Shown: positions 25,550 through 34,682 of the stretch, one piece after another
How the letters are laid out: each line of letters starts with the position of its first letter
Position numbering within the stretch: position 1 is the stretch's first letter
Assembly: GCF_016902345.1 (NCBI RefSeq)
Contig: NZ_JACJLR010000012.1
Location: forward strand, 1-64,000
Reading direction: 5' to 3'
Source of the DNA: Mediterraneibacter glycyrrhizinilyticus
GTDB lineage: Bacteria; Bacillota; Clostridia; Lachnospirales; Lachnospiraceae
DNA: 64,000 nucleotides
The notes under the pieces: model-generated
The model's input: the letters and a program-made list of their open reading frames with translations, nothing else
The model's database searches: none
What the model was told of the DNA's origin: nothing
Position numbers and translations under genes: made by a program

Positions 25550-25987
25550 ATGAATAAAGTATCTAAATCACCGTGGCTGCTCCATTATGATGCGAGCAGC
25601 TGCAATGGATGTGACATTGAAGTGCTGGACTGCCTGACGCCGAAGTATGACGTTGAGCGGTTCGGGATCATCAATACCGGAGATCCGTTTCAGGCGGATA
25701 TCCTGCTGATCACCGGCGGGGTCAACAGCCAGACGGAGAGCGTGGTAAAACAGCTCTACAGCCAGATGCCGGAGCCGAAGGTCGTAGTCGCTGTCGGGAT
25801 CTGCGCCTGCACGGGAGGGGTTTTCAAAGAATGTTACAATATAAAAGGCGGGGTCGATACGGTGATCCCGGTGGACGTCTATGTCCCGGGATGCGCGGCG
25901 CGCCCCGAATCCATTATAGACGGAGTCGTCAAGGCGCTGAAAGTGCTGGATGAGAAACAGGCGGCAATGGATAAGAACGGGAGGTGA
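25550..25987 (+). CDS. echC: Ech hydrogenase small subunit (EchC, NuoB-like)
   Basis: A 145-residue small subunit with the proximal [4Fe-4S] cluster. Ligand candidates are in SCNGCDIE (near 17-20), GICACTGG (about 85) and PGCAARPE (about 116). It passes electrons from EchF to the NiFe site in EchE. The short length is normal for group 4 hydrogenases, which lack the medial and distal clusters. CTGGAGGAAGG precedes the ATG. Confidence 0.93.
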   Translation: MNKVSKSPWLLHYDASSCNGCDIEVLDCLTPKYDVERFGIINTGDPFQADILLITGGVNSQTESVVKQLYSQMPEPKVVVAVGICACTGGVFKECYNIKGGVDTVIPVDVYVPGCAARPESIIDGVVKALKVLDEKQAAMDKNGR

Positions 25988-25992
25988 CAGAG

Positions 25993-26340
25993 ATGGATGG
26001 CAAGAATGAGATAAGGAAGATCTCGCTGGCGGCATTTTTCCCGGCAGTGGTGGCGATGAGAGCGGAAAACTGGAGACTGGTCCAGATCTGTGCCGTTACC
26101 GTGGATGATGGATATGAGATGAGTTATTCGTTCAGCAAGGGATACGATATGGTCACTCTCCGCCTGGATGTGGAGGAGAATGAAGAGATCGCGAGCATCA
26201 CCCATATCTATCCGTGTGCGTTCCTTCAGGAGAATGAGGCGGAACAGCTTTTCGGGGTAAAGATCGGGCATATCGATCCGGATTACCGTGATAAACTGTA
26301 CCGGATCGATGAGGAAGCACCGTTTAAGAAAAAGGAGTAG
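25993..26340 (+). CDS. echD: Ech hydrogenase subunit D (NuoC-like)
   Basis: A 115-residue soluble subunit related to the 30-kDa subunit of complex I. Recognisable segments are HIYPCAFLQENEAEQLFGV and GHIDPDYRDKLY. The ATG at 25993 has GGGAGG 8 bases upstream; the in-frame GTG at 25984 lies inside that ribosome site and is less likely. It stabilises the EchC/EchE interface. Confidence 0.88.
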   Translation: MDGKNEIRKISLAAFFPAVVAMRAENWRLVQICAVTVDDGYEMSYSFSKGYDMVTLRLDVEENEEIASITHIYPCAFLQENEAEQLFGVKIGHIDPDYRDKLYRIDEEAPFKKKE

Positions 26341-26346
26341 GAGATC

Positions 26347-27426
26347 ATGGCAAAGAGAAGTATTGTACCATTCGGTCCTCAGCATCCTGTACTGCCCGAG
26401 CCGGTCCATCTGGACCTGGTGCTGGAGGATGAGACTGTGGTGGGCGCGATCCCGAGTATCGGATATGTCCACAGAGGACTTGAGAAACTGGTTGAGAAAA
26501 GAGACTTTAAACAGTATTCATATATCGCGGAGCGGATCTGCGGGATCTGCAGCTGCGGTCACGGACTTGGCTACTGCATGGCGGTGGAGGAGATCATGGG
26601 GATCGAGGTGCCGGAGCGGGCGGAGTATCTCCGGACGATCTGGGTCGAGATGAGCCGTATCCACAGCCATCTGCTCTGGCTGGGGCTTCTGGCAGATGCT
26701 ATGGGATTCGAGAGTCTTTTCATGGAGAGCTGGAGGCTGAGGGAGAAGATCCTGGATATGTTTGATGAAACGACCGGAGGAAGGATCATCCATTCCGTCA
26801 ATCAGGTGGGCGGTGTGCAGAAGGATATGGACAGCATCATGCTCAAAGATATCCTTTGCGCTGTAGATGACATTGAGAGTGAACTCAAACCTGTCATTGA
26901 TACCTTCCTTCAGGATTATACGGTGCAGAGCCGTCTGAAAGGCGCCGGCATCCTGAGCCGGGAAGACGCCATCGGCATGGGTGCGGTGGGACCGATGCTG
27001 CGCGCCAGCGGCGAGCCTTATGACGTACGGATGCTCGGTTACGGGGCATATAAGTATCTGTCTGTGGAGCCGATCATTTCCACAGACTGTGATTCCTATG
27101 CGAGATGCGAGGTGCGCTTAAAAGAACTTCTTCAGTCCTTTGACCTGATCCGCGAGGCGATCGGGAAACTTCCGGGCGGACCGATCAGTGTTCCTGTGAA
27201 GGGAAATCCTGCCGGGGAGTATTTTGTCCGGATCGAGCAGCCCAGAGGAGAGGCGATATACTATGTCAAAGGAAACGGGACGAAGTATCTGGACCGCTTC
27301 CGGCTGCGCACTCCGACGACCAGCAACATCCCGCCTATGGTGGAGATGCTCAAAGGATGCCAGCTGGCGGATGTGCCGATCCTGATCCTGACTATAGACC
27401 CGTGTGTGAGCTGTACGGAACGATAG
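26347..27426 (+). CDS. echE: Ech hydrogenase large subunit (EchE), NiFe catalytic subunit
   Basis: A 359-residue group 4 [NiFe] large subunit. The NiFe ligands are Cys65 and Cys68 in RICGICSCGH and Cys353 and Cys356 in DPCVSCTER, which is the extreme C-terminus. The protein therefore ends right after the last motif, with no C-terminal extension to be cleaved, and no maturation endopeptidase gene is present in hyp or ech. It catalyses 2H+ + 2e- to H2. HypA-F encoded next door must build its metal centre. Confidence 0.96.
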   Translation: MAKRSIVPFGPQHPVLPEPVHLDLVLEDETVVGAIPSIGYVHRGLEKLVEKRDFKQYSYIAERICGICSCGHGLGYCMAVEEIMGIEVPERAEYLRTIWVEMSRIHSHLLWLGLLADAMGFESLFMESWRLREKILDMFDETTGGRIIHSVNQVGGVQKDMDSIMLKDILCAVDDIESELKPVIDTFLQDYTVQSRLKGAGILSREDAIGMGAVGPMLRASGEPYDVRMLGYGAYKYLSVEPIISTDCDSYARCEVRLKELLQSFDLIREAIGKLPGGPISVPVKGNPAGEYFVRIEQPRGEAIYYVKGNGTKYLDRFRLRTPTTSNIPPMVEMLKGCQLADVPILILTIDPCVSCTER

Positions 27427-27445
27427 GCAGTGGAGGAATGATGGA

Positions 27446-28009
27446 ATGGAGAAAACAAGATTTTTTACATTTACAAGAAGGATCATAGGCAATCTTTTCC
27501 GGAAACCGGCTACAGTCGGGTATCCTTATGAGCCTGCCGAATATCCGGAACGGATGCGCGGACATGTTGAGATAAAAATAGAAGACTGCATTACCTGCGG
27601 TTTGTGCGCGCGTTCCTGCCCGTCACAGGCGATCCAGGTGGACAGGAAAGCCGGGACATGGACTATCAGCCGGTTTGACTGTGTCCAGTGCGGATGCTGT
27701 GTGCTTGGGTGCCCGAAGAAATGTCTTTTTATGGAAAAAGGATATACTGAGCCGGATGCGGTCAAGAAGACTGACACTTACACAAAACCCCATGATGAGG
27801 AAAAGGAAGGAAAACGGGGAGAAGAGAAGCCGGTCTTAGACGTGGAAAAATGCATGTATTGCTCGCTCTGCGCGAAGAAATGTCCGCAGGGGGCGCTTAC
27901 CGTGAACCGGAAAGAACTGGTCTGGGAGGTAGACAAAGAAAAGTGCATCGGCTGCATGGTCTGCGCGCTGGCATGTCCGAAGAAAGCGATCCATATGGAA
28001 AAAGGATAG
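27446..28009 (+). CDS. echF: Ech hydrogenase subunit F with four [4Fe-4S] motifs
   Basis: A 187-residue ferredoxin-like subunit that accepts electrons from reduced ferredoxin. It has four CxxCxxCxxxCP motifs: CITCGLCARSCP, CVQCGCCVLGCP, CMYCSLCAKKCP and CIGCMVCALACP. They form two bacterial ferredoxin domains joined by a Lys/Glu-rich linker of about 35 residues. Typical EchF proteins have only two motifs (about 120-140 residues), so the second domain looks like an added duplication that may extend the electron wire or accept a second donor. Last gene of the operon; no clear terminator follows. Confidence 0.92.
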   Translation: MEKTRFFTFTRRIIGNLFRKPATVGYPYEPAEYPERMRGHVEIKIEDCITCGLCARSCPSQAIQVDRKAGTWTISRFDCVQCGCCVLGCPKKCLFMEKGYTEPDAVKKTDTYTKPHDEEKEGKRGEEKPVLDVEKCMYCSLCAKKCPQGALTVNRKELVWEVDKEKCIGCMVCALACPKKAIHMEKG

Positions 28010-28152
28010 GAAAAGAATACAGGAAAGAACAAAGAGGACGGAGGATGAGATTGTTTATCTTCCTGCATATATGGTCCCATACCTGTAAATAAATGGTTGG
28101 GTGTGACCTGAAAAAGTAAATGTATCCAATCTCTGCCAGACAGGGGAAAAGA

Positions 28153-28181
28153 TTGACTTTGCGTGCCGGATGCGCTATTGT
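28153..28181 (+). promoter_or_regulatory. Promoter of the MutS-like remnant
   Basis: TTGACT (28153-28158), 17-bp spacer, TATTGT (28176-28181). The palindrome at 28178-28199 overlaps its -10 and start site. Confidence 0.5.
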
Positions 28182-28199
28182 ATTATCCAGATAATACAA
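28178..28199. promoter_or_regulatory. GntR-type palindromic operator
   Basis: TTGTATTATC, CA, GATAATACAA: a perfect 10-bp inverted repeat resembling GntR-family sites. It would repress the promoter at 28153-28181. No GntR gene remains nearby, and a truncated gene follows. Confidence 0.5.
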
Positions 28200-28215
28200 T
28201 GGGAGGGCGAAACAG

Positions 28216-28563
28216 ATGACCACGCTCTGCGTTATCGACGAGATCCTCCGGGGGACGAATACCGGGGAGCGGATACGCGCCTCCCGTGCGATCCTGGAAT
28301 ACCTGGCGGGGAAGAACTGCATTCCTCTGATTGCATCCCATGACAAGGAACTGACCGTACTGCTGGAGAAGCTGTATGACAACTACCATTTCAGCGAGGA
28401 GATGGGAGAGGATGACATTTCCTTCAGCTATAAGATCATGAGAGGACCGGCGACGTCGCAGAATGCGGTGAAGCTGCTGAAACTCGCAGGATTTCCAGAG
28501 GAGATATTGGAAAAGTGCGAAGAGACAGATGAAACACTGGAAAAATCCATGATTTCCTGCTAA
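28216..28563 (+). pseudogene. C-terminal remnant of a MutS-family ATPase
   Basis: A 115-codon frame containing only the end of the MutS ATPase domain: Walker B plus the next loop (CVIDEILRGTNTGERIRASR), the PLIASHDKEL segment and the MRGPATSQNAVKLLKLAGFP region. The Walker A part, core and clamp domains are absent, and stop codons lie upstream in the same frame. A GGGAGGG ribosome site stands before the ATG, so a short protein could still be made, but it cannot be an active mismatch-repair ATPase. The junction seems to fuse a GntR-type operator and promoter to the middle of a mutS-like gene. Confidence 0.7.
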
Positions 28564-28641
28564 AATGGGGAACGTAAAAGCGAGTGCGCTCGGAAATTGC
28601 TGAGATTTCCGCGGTACCCATACAGGAAAGGAGACACGACG

Positions 28642-29838
28642 ATGCCAAAATTAAACGAGAACTATCAGAACTTAGAAGAGAGCTACCTATTTGCGGAGAT
28701 CGCAAGGCGGGTTAAGGTATATGAGGAATCCCATCCGGACAACAAGATCATCCGGCTCGGGATCGGAGATGTTACAAAGCCGCTGACAAAGAAAGTGATC
28801 GCTGCCCTTCACGAGGCTGTGGATGAGCAGGCGGTGCCGGAGACGTTCAAGGGGTACGGCCCGGAGAAGGGATATGATTTCCTCAGGAACGCGATCTCTG
28901 ATTATTATAGAAGAAACGGCGCGGAGGTGGACCCGGATACGGTCTTCATCTCTGACGGCGCGAAGAGCGACACGGGAAATATCACGGACCTGTTTGCAAA
29001 GGATAATGTAGTGTTGGTGCCGGATCCGGTGTATCCGGTCTATGTGGACACGAATATGATGGACGGAAGAAAGATCGTCTACATGAACGGGACGGCGGAG
29101 AACAACTTCCTGCCTATGCCGGACGATTCCGTAAAGGCGGACATGATCTACCTGTGTTCCCCGAACAACCCGACGGGGGCGTGCTATAACAAAGAGCAGT
29201 TAAAAGTGTGGGTTGACTATGCGCTGAAGAACGACGCGGTCATCATGTTTGACGCGGCTTACGAGGCGTTCGTATCCGATCCGGGGCTTCCGAGGAGCAT
29301 CTATGAGATCGAGGGCGCGAAGAAGTGCGCGATCGAGTTCTGCTCCCTCTCCAAGACGGCAGGATTTACGGGAACACGCTGCTCCTACACTGTGATCCCG
29401 AAGGAACTGGTATTCACAGCTTCCAACGGGAAAGAGATGTCCTTAAACGAGATGTGGAACAGAAGACACTCCACCAAGTTCAACGGGACGCCCTATATCG
29501 TCCAGCGCGCGGCTGCGGCTGTGTTCACGGAAGAGGGGATGGCGGAATGCATGGAGAATATCAACTACTACAGAGAGAACGCGAAGATCATCGCGGACGT
29601 CCTGAAGAAAAAGGATATTCCGTTTACGGGCGGAGTAAATTCACCGTATATCTGGTTCCAGTGCCCGAACGGAATGGAGTCCTGGGAGTTCTTTGACTAC
29701 CTTCTGACCCATGCGGAAGTGGTGGGGACGCCGGGAGCGGGATTCGGCGAGAATGGGAAATATTTCTTCCGCCTGACCGCGTTCGGACAGCATGAGAGCA
29801 CGAAAGAAGCTATGCGGAGATTTGACGGACTGTTTTAA
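28642..29838 (+). CDS. dapL: LL-diaminopimelate aminotransferase
   Basis: A 398-residue fold-type I PLP enzyme that converts tetrahydrodipicolinate plus glutamate directly to LL-diaminopimelate, for lysine and peptidoglycan. It has IIRLGIGDVTKPL (about 31-43), the CSPNNPTGACYN substrate region and the PLP-lysine segment SLSKTAGFTGTRCSYT. The start at ATG 28642 has AGGAAAGGAGA upstream; the longer frame lacks a ribosome site. A small hairpin (CGGAAAT/ATTTCCG, near 28589-28610) precedes it. Followed by a terminator. Confidence 0.94.
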   Translation: MPKLNENYQNLEESYLFAEIARRVKVYEESHPDNKIIRLGIGDVTKPLTKKVIAALHEAVDEQAVPETFKGYGPEKGYDFLRNAISDYYRRNGAEVDPDTVFISDGAKSDTGNITDLFAKDNVVLVPDPVYPVYVDTNMMDGRKIVYMNGTAENNFLPMPDDSVKADMIYLCSPNNPTGACYNKEQLKVWVDYALKNDAVIMFDAAYEAFVSDPGLPRSIYEIEGAKKCAIEFCSLSKTAGFTGTRCSYTVIPKELVFTASNGKEMSLNEMWNRRHSTKFNGTPYIVQRAAAAVFTEEGMAECMENINYYRENAKIIADVLKKKDIPFTGGVNSPYIWFQCPNGMESWEFFDYLLTHAEVVGTPGAGFGENGKYFFRLTAFGQHESTKEAMRRFDGLF

Positions 29839-29858
29839 AAAATGAATATCCAGACTGT

Positions 29859-29898
29859 AAATACCTGTTTTGCGATTTTTGCAGAACAGGTATTTTTT
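29859..29898. terminator. Terminator of dapL
   Basis: AAATACCTGTT pairs with AACAGGTATTTTTT. Confidence 0.88.
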
Positions 29899-29917
29899 AC
29901 CATTATTTTACAATCAC

Positions 29918-29944
29918 GATCCCCGGAACGGGGGGTCTTTTTTT
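29918..29944 (+). terminator. Second, tandem terminator-like hairpin
   Basis: GATCCCC pairs with GGGGGGTC (one G-T pair), followed by seven or more Ts. It lies only 20 bases after the dapL terminator, with no gene between them. Confidence 0.65.
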
Positions 29945-30223
29945 GTAAAAATGCAGTTGAAATGGAACCAGGAGAATGTTTGTGTAGAAAAACTACATAA
30001 AAAATGCACAAAAATGTACAATTCCAAATCTTTAAACGCAGATAAAAATATACAAAAAGCATAAAAATAAAGGCTTGTTTTCAAATTAACTTAAAATTAA
30101 TCATAGCGTGGCGGTAATATTAACAATTCGTTTGTAGAATTCCTATTGCTGGCGAAAAAAGCCGGCGCGGTGTGAAAAAAGTAAAATTTTCTGCGCAATC
30201 TCAAAAGTGAAGGAGAGAATAGA
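29945..30223. other. AT-rich gap before the ugp operon
   Basis: A 279-bp gap, very rich in A runs. TTGTTT near 30075 and TAATCA about 17 bp further form a weak promoter candidate. No reading frame, repeat or convincing cre site was found. Confidence 0.3.
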
Positions 30224-31360
30224 ATGTCTGAATTGCTTCTGAAAAATGTTTGTAAGATGTATGACAAGAAACAGTATGCGGTCCGGGATTTTTCGCTGAA
30301 GATTGAGGATGGGGAATTTGTGATCTTTGTAGGGCCGTCAGGCTGCGGAAAGTCGACGACGCTTCGAATGATCGCAGGACTTGAAGAAATTACGAGCGGG
30401 GAACTATGGATTGACCAGCAACTTAGCAATTACGTAGAACCAAAAGACAGAGATTTGTCAATGGTATTCCAGAACTATGCCTTATATCCGCAGATGACTA
30501 TTTACGATAATATGGCCTTTTCCCTTCAGATCAGAAAGGTTCCGAAGGATGAAATCGACAAGAGGGTTCACTGGGCGGCGTCAATTCTCGGTATCGAGCA
30601 TCTGCTGAAACAAAGACCTGGCGCTCTTTCCGGCGGACAGAAACAGAGGGTGGCGATCGGAAGCGCGATCATGAGAAAGCCGAAGGCTTTTCTTATGGAC
30701 GAACCGCTTTCCAATCTGGATGCAAAGCTGAGAGCTCAGATGCGGGTAGAGCTGTCAGAACTTCATAAAAGGCTCGGCACTACGATGATCTATGTAACAC
30801 ATGACCAGACCGAGGCTATGACGCTGGGGACAAAGATCGTCGTCATGAAAGACGGATTTATCAAACAGGCGGATACGCCCAAAGAGATTTACGAAAATCC
30901 GGCAGATCTTTTTGTCGCAGGGTTTATCGGATCTCCGTCGATGAATTTTATGGAAGGGACGGTCAGAAAGACTGACAAGGGAGCGGAATTCGTGCTGGTT
31001 TCAGGACAGAAACTTGAACTCCCGGCGGATAAGGCCAACATTCTCCTGGCAGAGTACGCGGATAAGAAAGTGATCATCGGAATCCGGCCGGAACATTTTT
31101 CAACAGTTCCCCAGACTGCAGATCCTGATGCGGATTACTCAAGACGGAAACTGTCAGGAACGATCATAACAAGAGAAATGCTCGGAGCTGAGTCCATGTT
31201 TTATCTCAGAGAAAAGTCGGCAGGTGAGTATGCCGCCAGGCTTTCGGTTGAGACGCCCGGAAAAGGCGGGGAGACAATGTCTCTATATGTTGATATGGAT
31301 GAAGCGCACTTCTTTGATCCGGCAACAGAAAGAAATATTTTTTATGGAGGTAGGCAATGA
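30224..31360 (+). CDS. ugpC: Glycerol-phosphate/sugar ABC transporter ATPase (UgpC/MsmK type)
   Basis: A 378-residue MalK-class ATPase. Walker A GPSGCGKST (about 38-46), signature LSGGQKQRVAI (about 136), Walker B AFLMDEPLSNLDAKL, H-loop VTHDQTEAMT, then a C-terminal TOBE/regulatory domain. It powers the UgpA/UgpE permeases. The assignment to glycerol phosphates rests on the operon's diesterase and phosphatase, since ATPases of this class also serve sugar transporters. ATGA overlap with the next gene. Confidence 0.87.
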   Translation: MSELLLKNVCKMYDKKQYAVRDFSLKIEDGEFVIFVGPSGCGKSTTLRMIAGLEEITSGELWIDQQLSNYVEPKDRDLSMVFQNYALYPQMTIYDNMAFSLQIRKVPKDEIDKRVHWAASILGIEHLLKQRPGALSGGQKQRVAIGSAIMRKPKAFLMDEPLSNLDAKLRAQMRVELSELHKRLGTTMIYVTHDQTEAMTLGTKIVVMKDGFIKQADTPKEIYENPADLFVAGFIGSPSMNFMEGTVRKTDKGAEFVLVSGQKLELPADKANILLAEYADKKVIIGIRPEHFSTVPQTADPDADYSRRKLSGTIITREMLGAESMFYLREKSAGEYAARLSVETPGKGGETMSLYVDMDEAHFFDPATERNIFYGGRQ

Positions 31361-32226
31361 AAGCATTATCTGAGAAATTAAAAGGCGGGAGCTCGTACTG
31401 TTATCTGATCCCCTGCTTCCTTATATTTGCAGTTTTCCTTTTTTATCCTTTCGTAAAGACAATCTACTTGAGCCTGTTCCTGACTGATAAGCTCGGGCAG
31501 GCAAAGGTGTTTGTGGGGGCAAGAAACTATATTGAGCTGCTCACGTCGTCCTCGTTTTATAACAGTTTGATCGTCACATTGGTCTTTGTGGTCATCGTTG
31601 TGGTCGGAAGCATGCTCCTGGGACTGATCGGGGCAGTGCTGTGCAGCAAGGCGTTTCCGGGAATCCGGGCGTTCAGCACCTCCTATGCGCTCCCTATGGC
31701 CATTGCATCCAGCGGGGCGGCAATGATCTTCAAGATCATCCTCAACCCGACGATCGGTATCCTGAATAAGCTGACAGGACTGGACATAAACTGGATCGCG
31801 GATCCGAAATACGCGCTGATCTGCGTGGCTGTTCTTACCGCATGGCTGAACAGCGGCATCAACTTCCTGTATTTTTCAGCAGGACTGGGAAATATTGACG
31901 AGTCGATCTACGAGAGAGCCTCGGTGGACGGTGCAAGCGGGATCCAGAAATTTTTCCGCCTGACGCTTCCGGGACTGAGCCCGATCATGTTTTATACGCT
32001 GGTGGTCAATATCATTCAGGCTTTTCAGTCTTTCGGGCAGATCAAGATCCTGACCGCGGGAGGTCCGGGAGAATCCACGAACGTTATTGTGTATTCGATC
32101 TACAGGGACGCGTTTTTCAATTATAGATTCGGAAGCGCAGCCGCACAGTCGGTCGTGCTGTTCCTGATCATTATGGCGCTTACGCTTGTGATGTTTAAGA
32201 TTGAAAAGAAAGGAGTCAAATATTAA
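31357..32226 (+). CDS. ugpA: ABC transporter permease, UgpA-like
   Basis: A 289-residue inner-membrane permease with six helices. The EAA loop for ATPase docking is ERASVDGASGIQKFFRLTLP (about 188-207). It forms the translocation channel with UgpE. Translationally coupled to ugpC. Confidence 0.88.
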   Translation: MKALSEKLKGGSSYCYLIPCFLIFAVFLFYPFVKTIYLSLFLTDKLGQAKVFVGARNYIELLTSSSFYNSLIVTLVFVVIVVVGSMLLGLIGAVLCSKAFPGIRAFSTSYALPMAIASSGAAMIFKIILNPTIGILNKLTGLDINWIADPKYALICVAVLTAWLNSGINFLYFSAGLGNIDESIYERASVDGASGIQKFFRLTLPGLSPIMFYTLVVNIIQAFQSFGQIKILTAGGPGESTNVIVYSIYRDAFFNYRFGSAAAQSVVLFLIIMALTLVMFKIEKKGVKY

Positions 32227-32227
32227 G

Positions 32228-33145
32228 ATGTCTGCTTTTAATAATACCATTACAATGGAACAAGGTGCATACAATGAAGCGGAAATCGCAAGGCTTCACA
32301 GCCTGATGAATGCCCGGGCTCTCAGAAAAAAGAGAATACGCAAGACAGTGCTTGTCGCTGTAAACATTATCTTTGCGCTGTTTATGCTGTTCCCGCTTCT
32401 GTATTCAGTCAGTGTGGCGGTTATGCCCGGCGACGAGCTGTTTACAATGGATATGAACCTGCTCCCGCAGAATCCCACCGTGGATAACTTTGTGCGTGCG
32501 TTCACGCAGGTTCCGCTGGTCCGCTTCATCCTGAACTCTTTCCTTGTGGCAGGATGCATCACCCTGGGACAGATCATCACCTGCTCCCTTGCGGCGTTTG
32601 CTTTTTCCTTCCTCGACTTTAAAGGGAAAAACCTGCTGTTTATGCTGGTTATGGCGACGATGATGGTCCCCGGGGAGGCGGTCATCATCTCAAACTACCT
32701 GACAGTCAGCAGCCTGGGGATATTGGATACATATATTGTGCTGATCCTGCCTTCGCTGACTTCGGCAATGGGGATTTTCCTGTTCCGCCAGTTTTATATG
32801 ACATTTCCAATCTCCCTGTATGAGTCGGCGAAACTTGACGGATGCGGCAACCTGAGATTTATCGTGAAGATACTGATCCCTCTTACAAAGTCAGCGATTG
32901 GCGCAATGGCAGTATACACCTTTATCAACGCCTGGAATATGTATATGTGGCCGCTGCTTGTTACGGGATCCGAGGAAATGCGTACGGTCCAGATTGGTAT
33001 CAGTATGCTGAACAGCGTTGACGCACAGTCTATCACGCTGATGATGGCAGGCGTTGTGGCGATCATCATCCCGTCCATGGTCATCTTTATCGTTGGCCAG
33101 AAACAGCTCATAAGCGGAATGTTCTCAGGGGCGGTGAAAGGCTGA
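32228..33145 (+). CDS. ugpE: ABC transporter permease, UgpE-like
   Basis: A 305-residue permease with six helices and the EAA loop ESAKLDGCGNLRFIVKILIP. The N-terminus before helix 1 is about 45 residues long, and the start may be a little upstream or downstream: AAGGAG lies 12-14 bases before the chosen ATG, and an in-frame TTG exists at 32201. Forms the channel with UgpA. Confidence 0.86.
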   Translation: MSAFNNTITMEQGAYNEAEIARLHSLMNARALRKKRIRKTVLVAVNIIFALFMLFPLLYSVSVAVMPGDELFTMDMNLLPQNPTVDNFVRAFTQVPLVRFILNSFLVAGCITLGQIITCSLAAFAFSFLDFKGKNLLFMLVMATMMVPGEAVIISNYLTVSSLGILDTYIVLILPSLTSAMGIFLFRQFYMTFPISLYESAKLDGCGNLRFIVKILIPLTKSAIGAMAVYTFINAWNMYMWPLLVTGSEEMRTVQIGISMLNSVDAQSITLMMAGVVAIIIPSMVIFIVGQKQLISGMFSGAVKG

Positions 33146-33245
33146 CCTGTTAATATAGCAACATTAATTTGCTTCCGGTCCGGTCAGCATCCCGCACGAC
33201 GTTCCGGCGGTACGACACAAAAACAGAAAAGGAGAGAAGGTATTT

Positions 33246-34655
33246 ATGAAAAGAAGAGTAATCGCATCCATTCTTGCCGCGGCTATGGCATTTTCACTCG
33301 CTGCATGCGGAAACACCGCATCCAACACAGCAGCAGGCACAACCGCGGAGGGGGAAGAAAGCGCAGAAAGTGCCGGATCCAGCGTGATCACTGACAACTT
33401 TAAAAATGTGGACACAAACGGCACAACCATTACTTTCTGGCATTCCATGGGCGGAGTGAACGGCGAGGCAATGGACTACCTAGTCAACAAGTTTAATGAA
33501 GAAAACGAGGACGGGATCACAGTTGAGTCAGTTTACCAGGGGGAATACGATGACACGATCAATAAGCTGAAAAGTGCCCAGATCGGAAATATGGGGGCGG
33601 ACCTTGTCCAGATCTATGACCTCGGAACACGTTTTATGATTGATTCCGGATGGGTGATCCCGATGCAGGATATGATCGATGCGGACGGGTATGATATTTC
33701 ACAGATCGAGCCTAACGTTGCGGCATATTATACAACAGATGACGGAACGATGTACTCCATGCCGTTCAACTCATCCACACCCCTTCTTTACTACAACAAA
33801 GATATGTTTGAAGCGGCAGGGATCACTGAGGTCCCGGCCAGCCTTCCTGAGATCGCTGAGATCGGCGACGCCCTGATGGAGAAAGGCGGAGCCCAGGAAG
33901 TGATCGCGATCAGCATCTACGGCTGGTATTTTGAGCAGTTCCTCTGCAAGCAGGGGCTCAATATGGTGGACAATGGAAACGGCCGTGAAGCGGCAGCTAC
34001 CAAGGTAGAATTTGACGAAAACGGCGGCGGGCTGAATATCCTGAATGCATGGTATGACCTGTATGAGAAAGGATATGCCCCGAATGTCGGACGTTCCGGA
34101 AGCGATACAGCTACGACAGACTTTACATCAGGGAAAGCTGCTATGATGCTTGCATCTACAGCCTCACTGAAGCAGGTCCTTGAAGACAGCGGCGGAAACT
34201 TTGAAGTAGGTACTGCTTACTATCCGGCAGTCAGCCCGGACGACAAAGGCGGAGTGTCCATCGGAGGCGCGTCTCTGTGGGCCCTGAACAACCAGGATGA
34301 GACAAAGGCGGCGGCAACATGGAAGTTTATCAAGTTTCTGATCTCTCCGGAGTCCCAGGCATACTGGAACGCCCAGACCGGATACTTCCCGATCGTTACT
34401 GCGGCTCAGGAAGAGCAGACATTCAAGGACAACATTGCCAAGTATCCTCAGTTCCAGACAGCGCTGGACCAGCTTCATGATTCCACACCGGAATCCGCAG
34501 GGGCGCTCCTGAGCGTATTCCCGGAATCACGTCAGATCGTCGAGACACAGATCGAGAATATGCTGAACGGAAATGTGACACCGGAAGAGGCTGTTGACAA
34601 CATGGCCAGCGAGATCAATAAGACGATTGAAGAGTACAACCTGGTCAACGGTTAA
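33246..34655 (+). CDS. ugpB: Extracellular solute-binding lipoprotein, UgpB-like
   Basis: A 469-residue lipoprotein. Signal peptide with lipobox LAAC (Cys21), then an Ala/Thr/Glu-rich linker and a family 1 solute-binding domain (TITFWHSMGGVNGEAMDYLV; VNKFNE). It captures the substrate outside the membrane and passes it to UgpA/E. The TFWHSM segment is typical of UgpB-type glycerol-3-phosphate or diester binders. Last gene of the transporter operon before a terminator. Confidence 0.88.
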   Translation: MKRRVIASILAAAMAFSLAACGNTASNTAAGTTAEGEESAESAGSSVITDNFKNVDTNGTTITFWHSMGGVNGEAMDYLVNKFNEENEDGITVESVYQGEYDDTINKLKSAQIGNMGADLVQIYDLGTRFMIDSGWVIPMQDMIDADGYDISQIEPNVAAYYTTDDGTMYSMPFNSSTPLLYYNKDMFEAAGITEVPASLPEIAEIGDALMEKGGAQEVIAISIYGWYFEQFLCKQGLNMVDNGNGREAAATKVEFDENGGGLNILNAWYDLYEKGYAPNVGRSGSDTATTDFTSGKAAMMLASTASLKQVLEDSGGNFEVGTAYYPAVSPDDKGGVSIGGASLWALNNQDETKAAATWKFIKFLISPESQAYWNAQTGYFPIVTAAQEEQTFKDNIAKYPQFQTALDQLHDSTPESAGALLSVFPESRQIVETQIENMLNGNVTPEEAVDNMASEINKTIEEYNLVNG

Positions 34656-34682
34656 AAAATAAACTGCCGGATCCTGATTTTT

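Noticed and set aside
28045-28092. 15-codon frame after echF (MRLFIFLHIWSHTCK)
   Set aside because: The ribosome site is too close and no conservation can be argued; likely chance.
30074-30100. cre site or strong promoter before ugpC
   Set aside because: No 14-mer fits the cre consensus; the promoter match is weak, so only a tentative note is kept.
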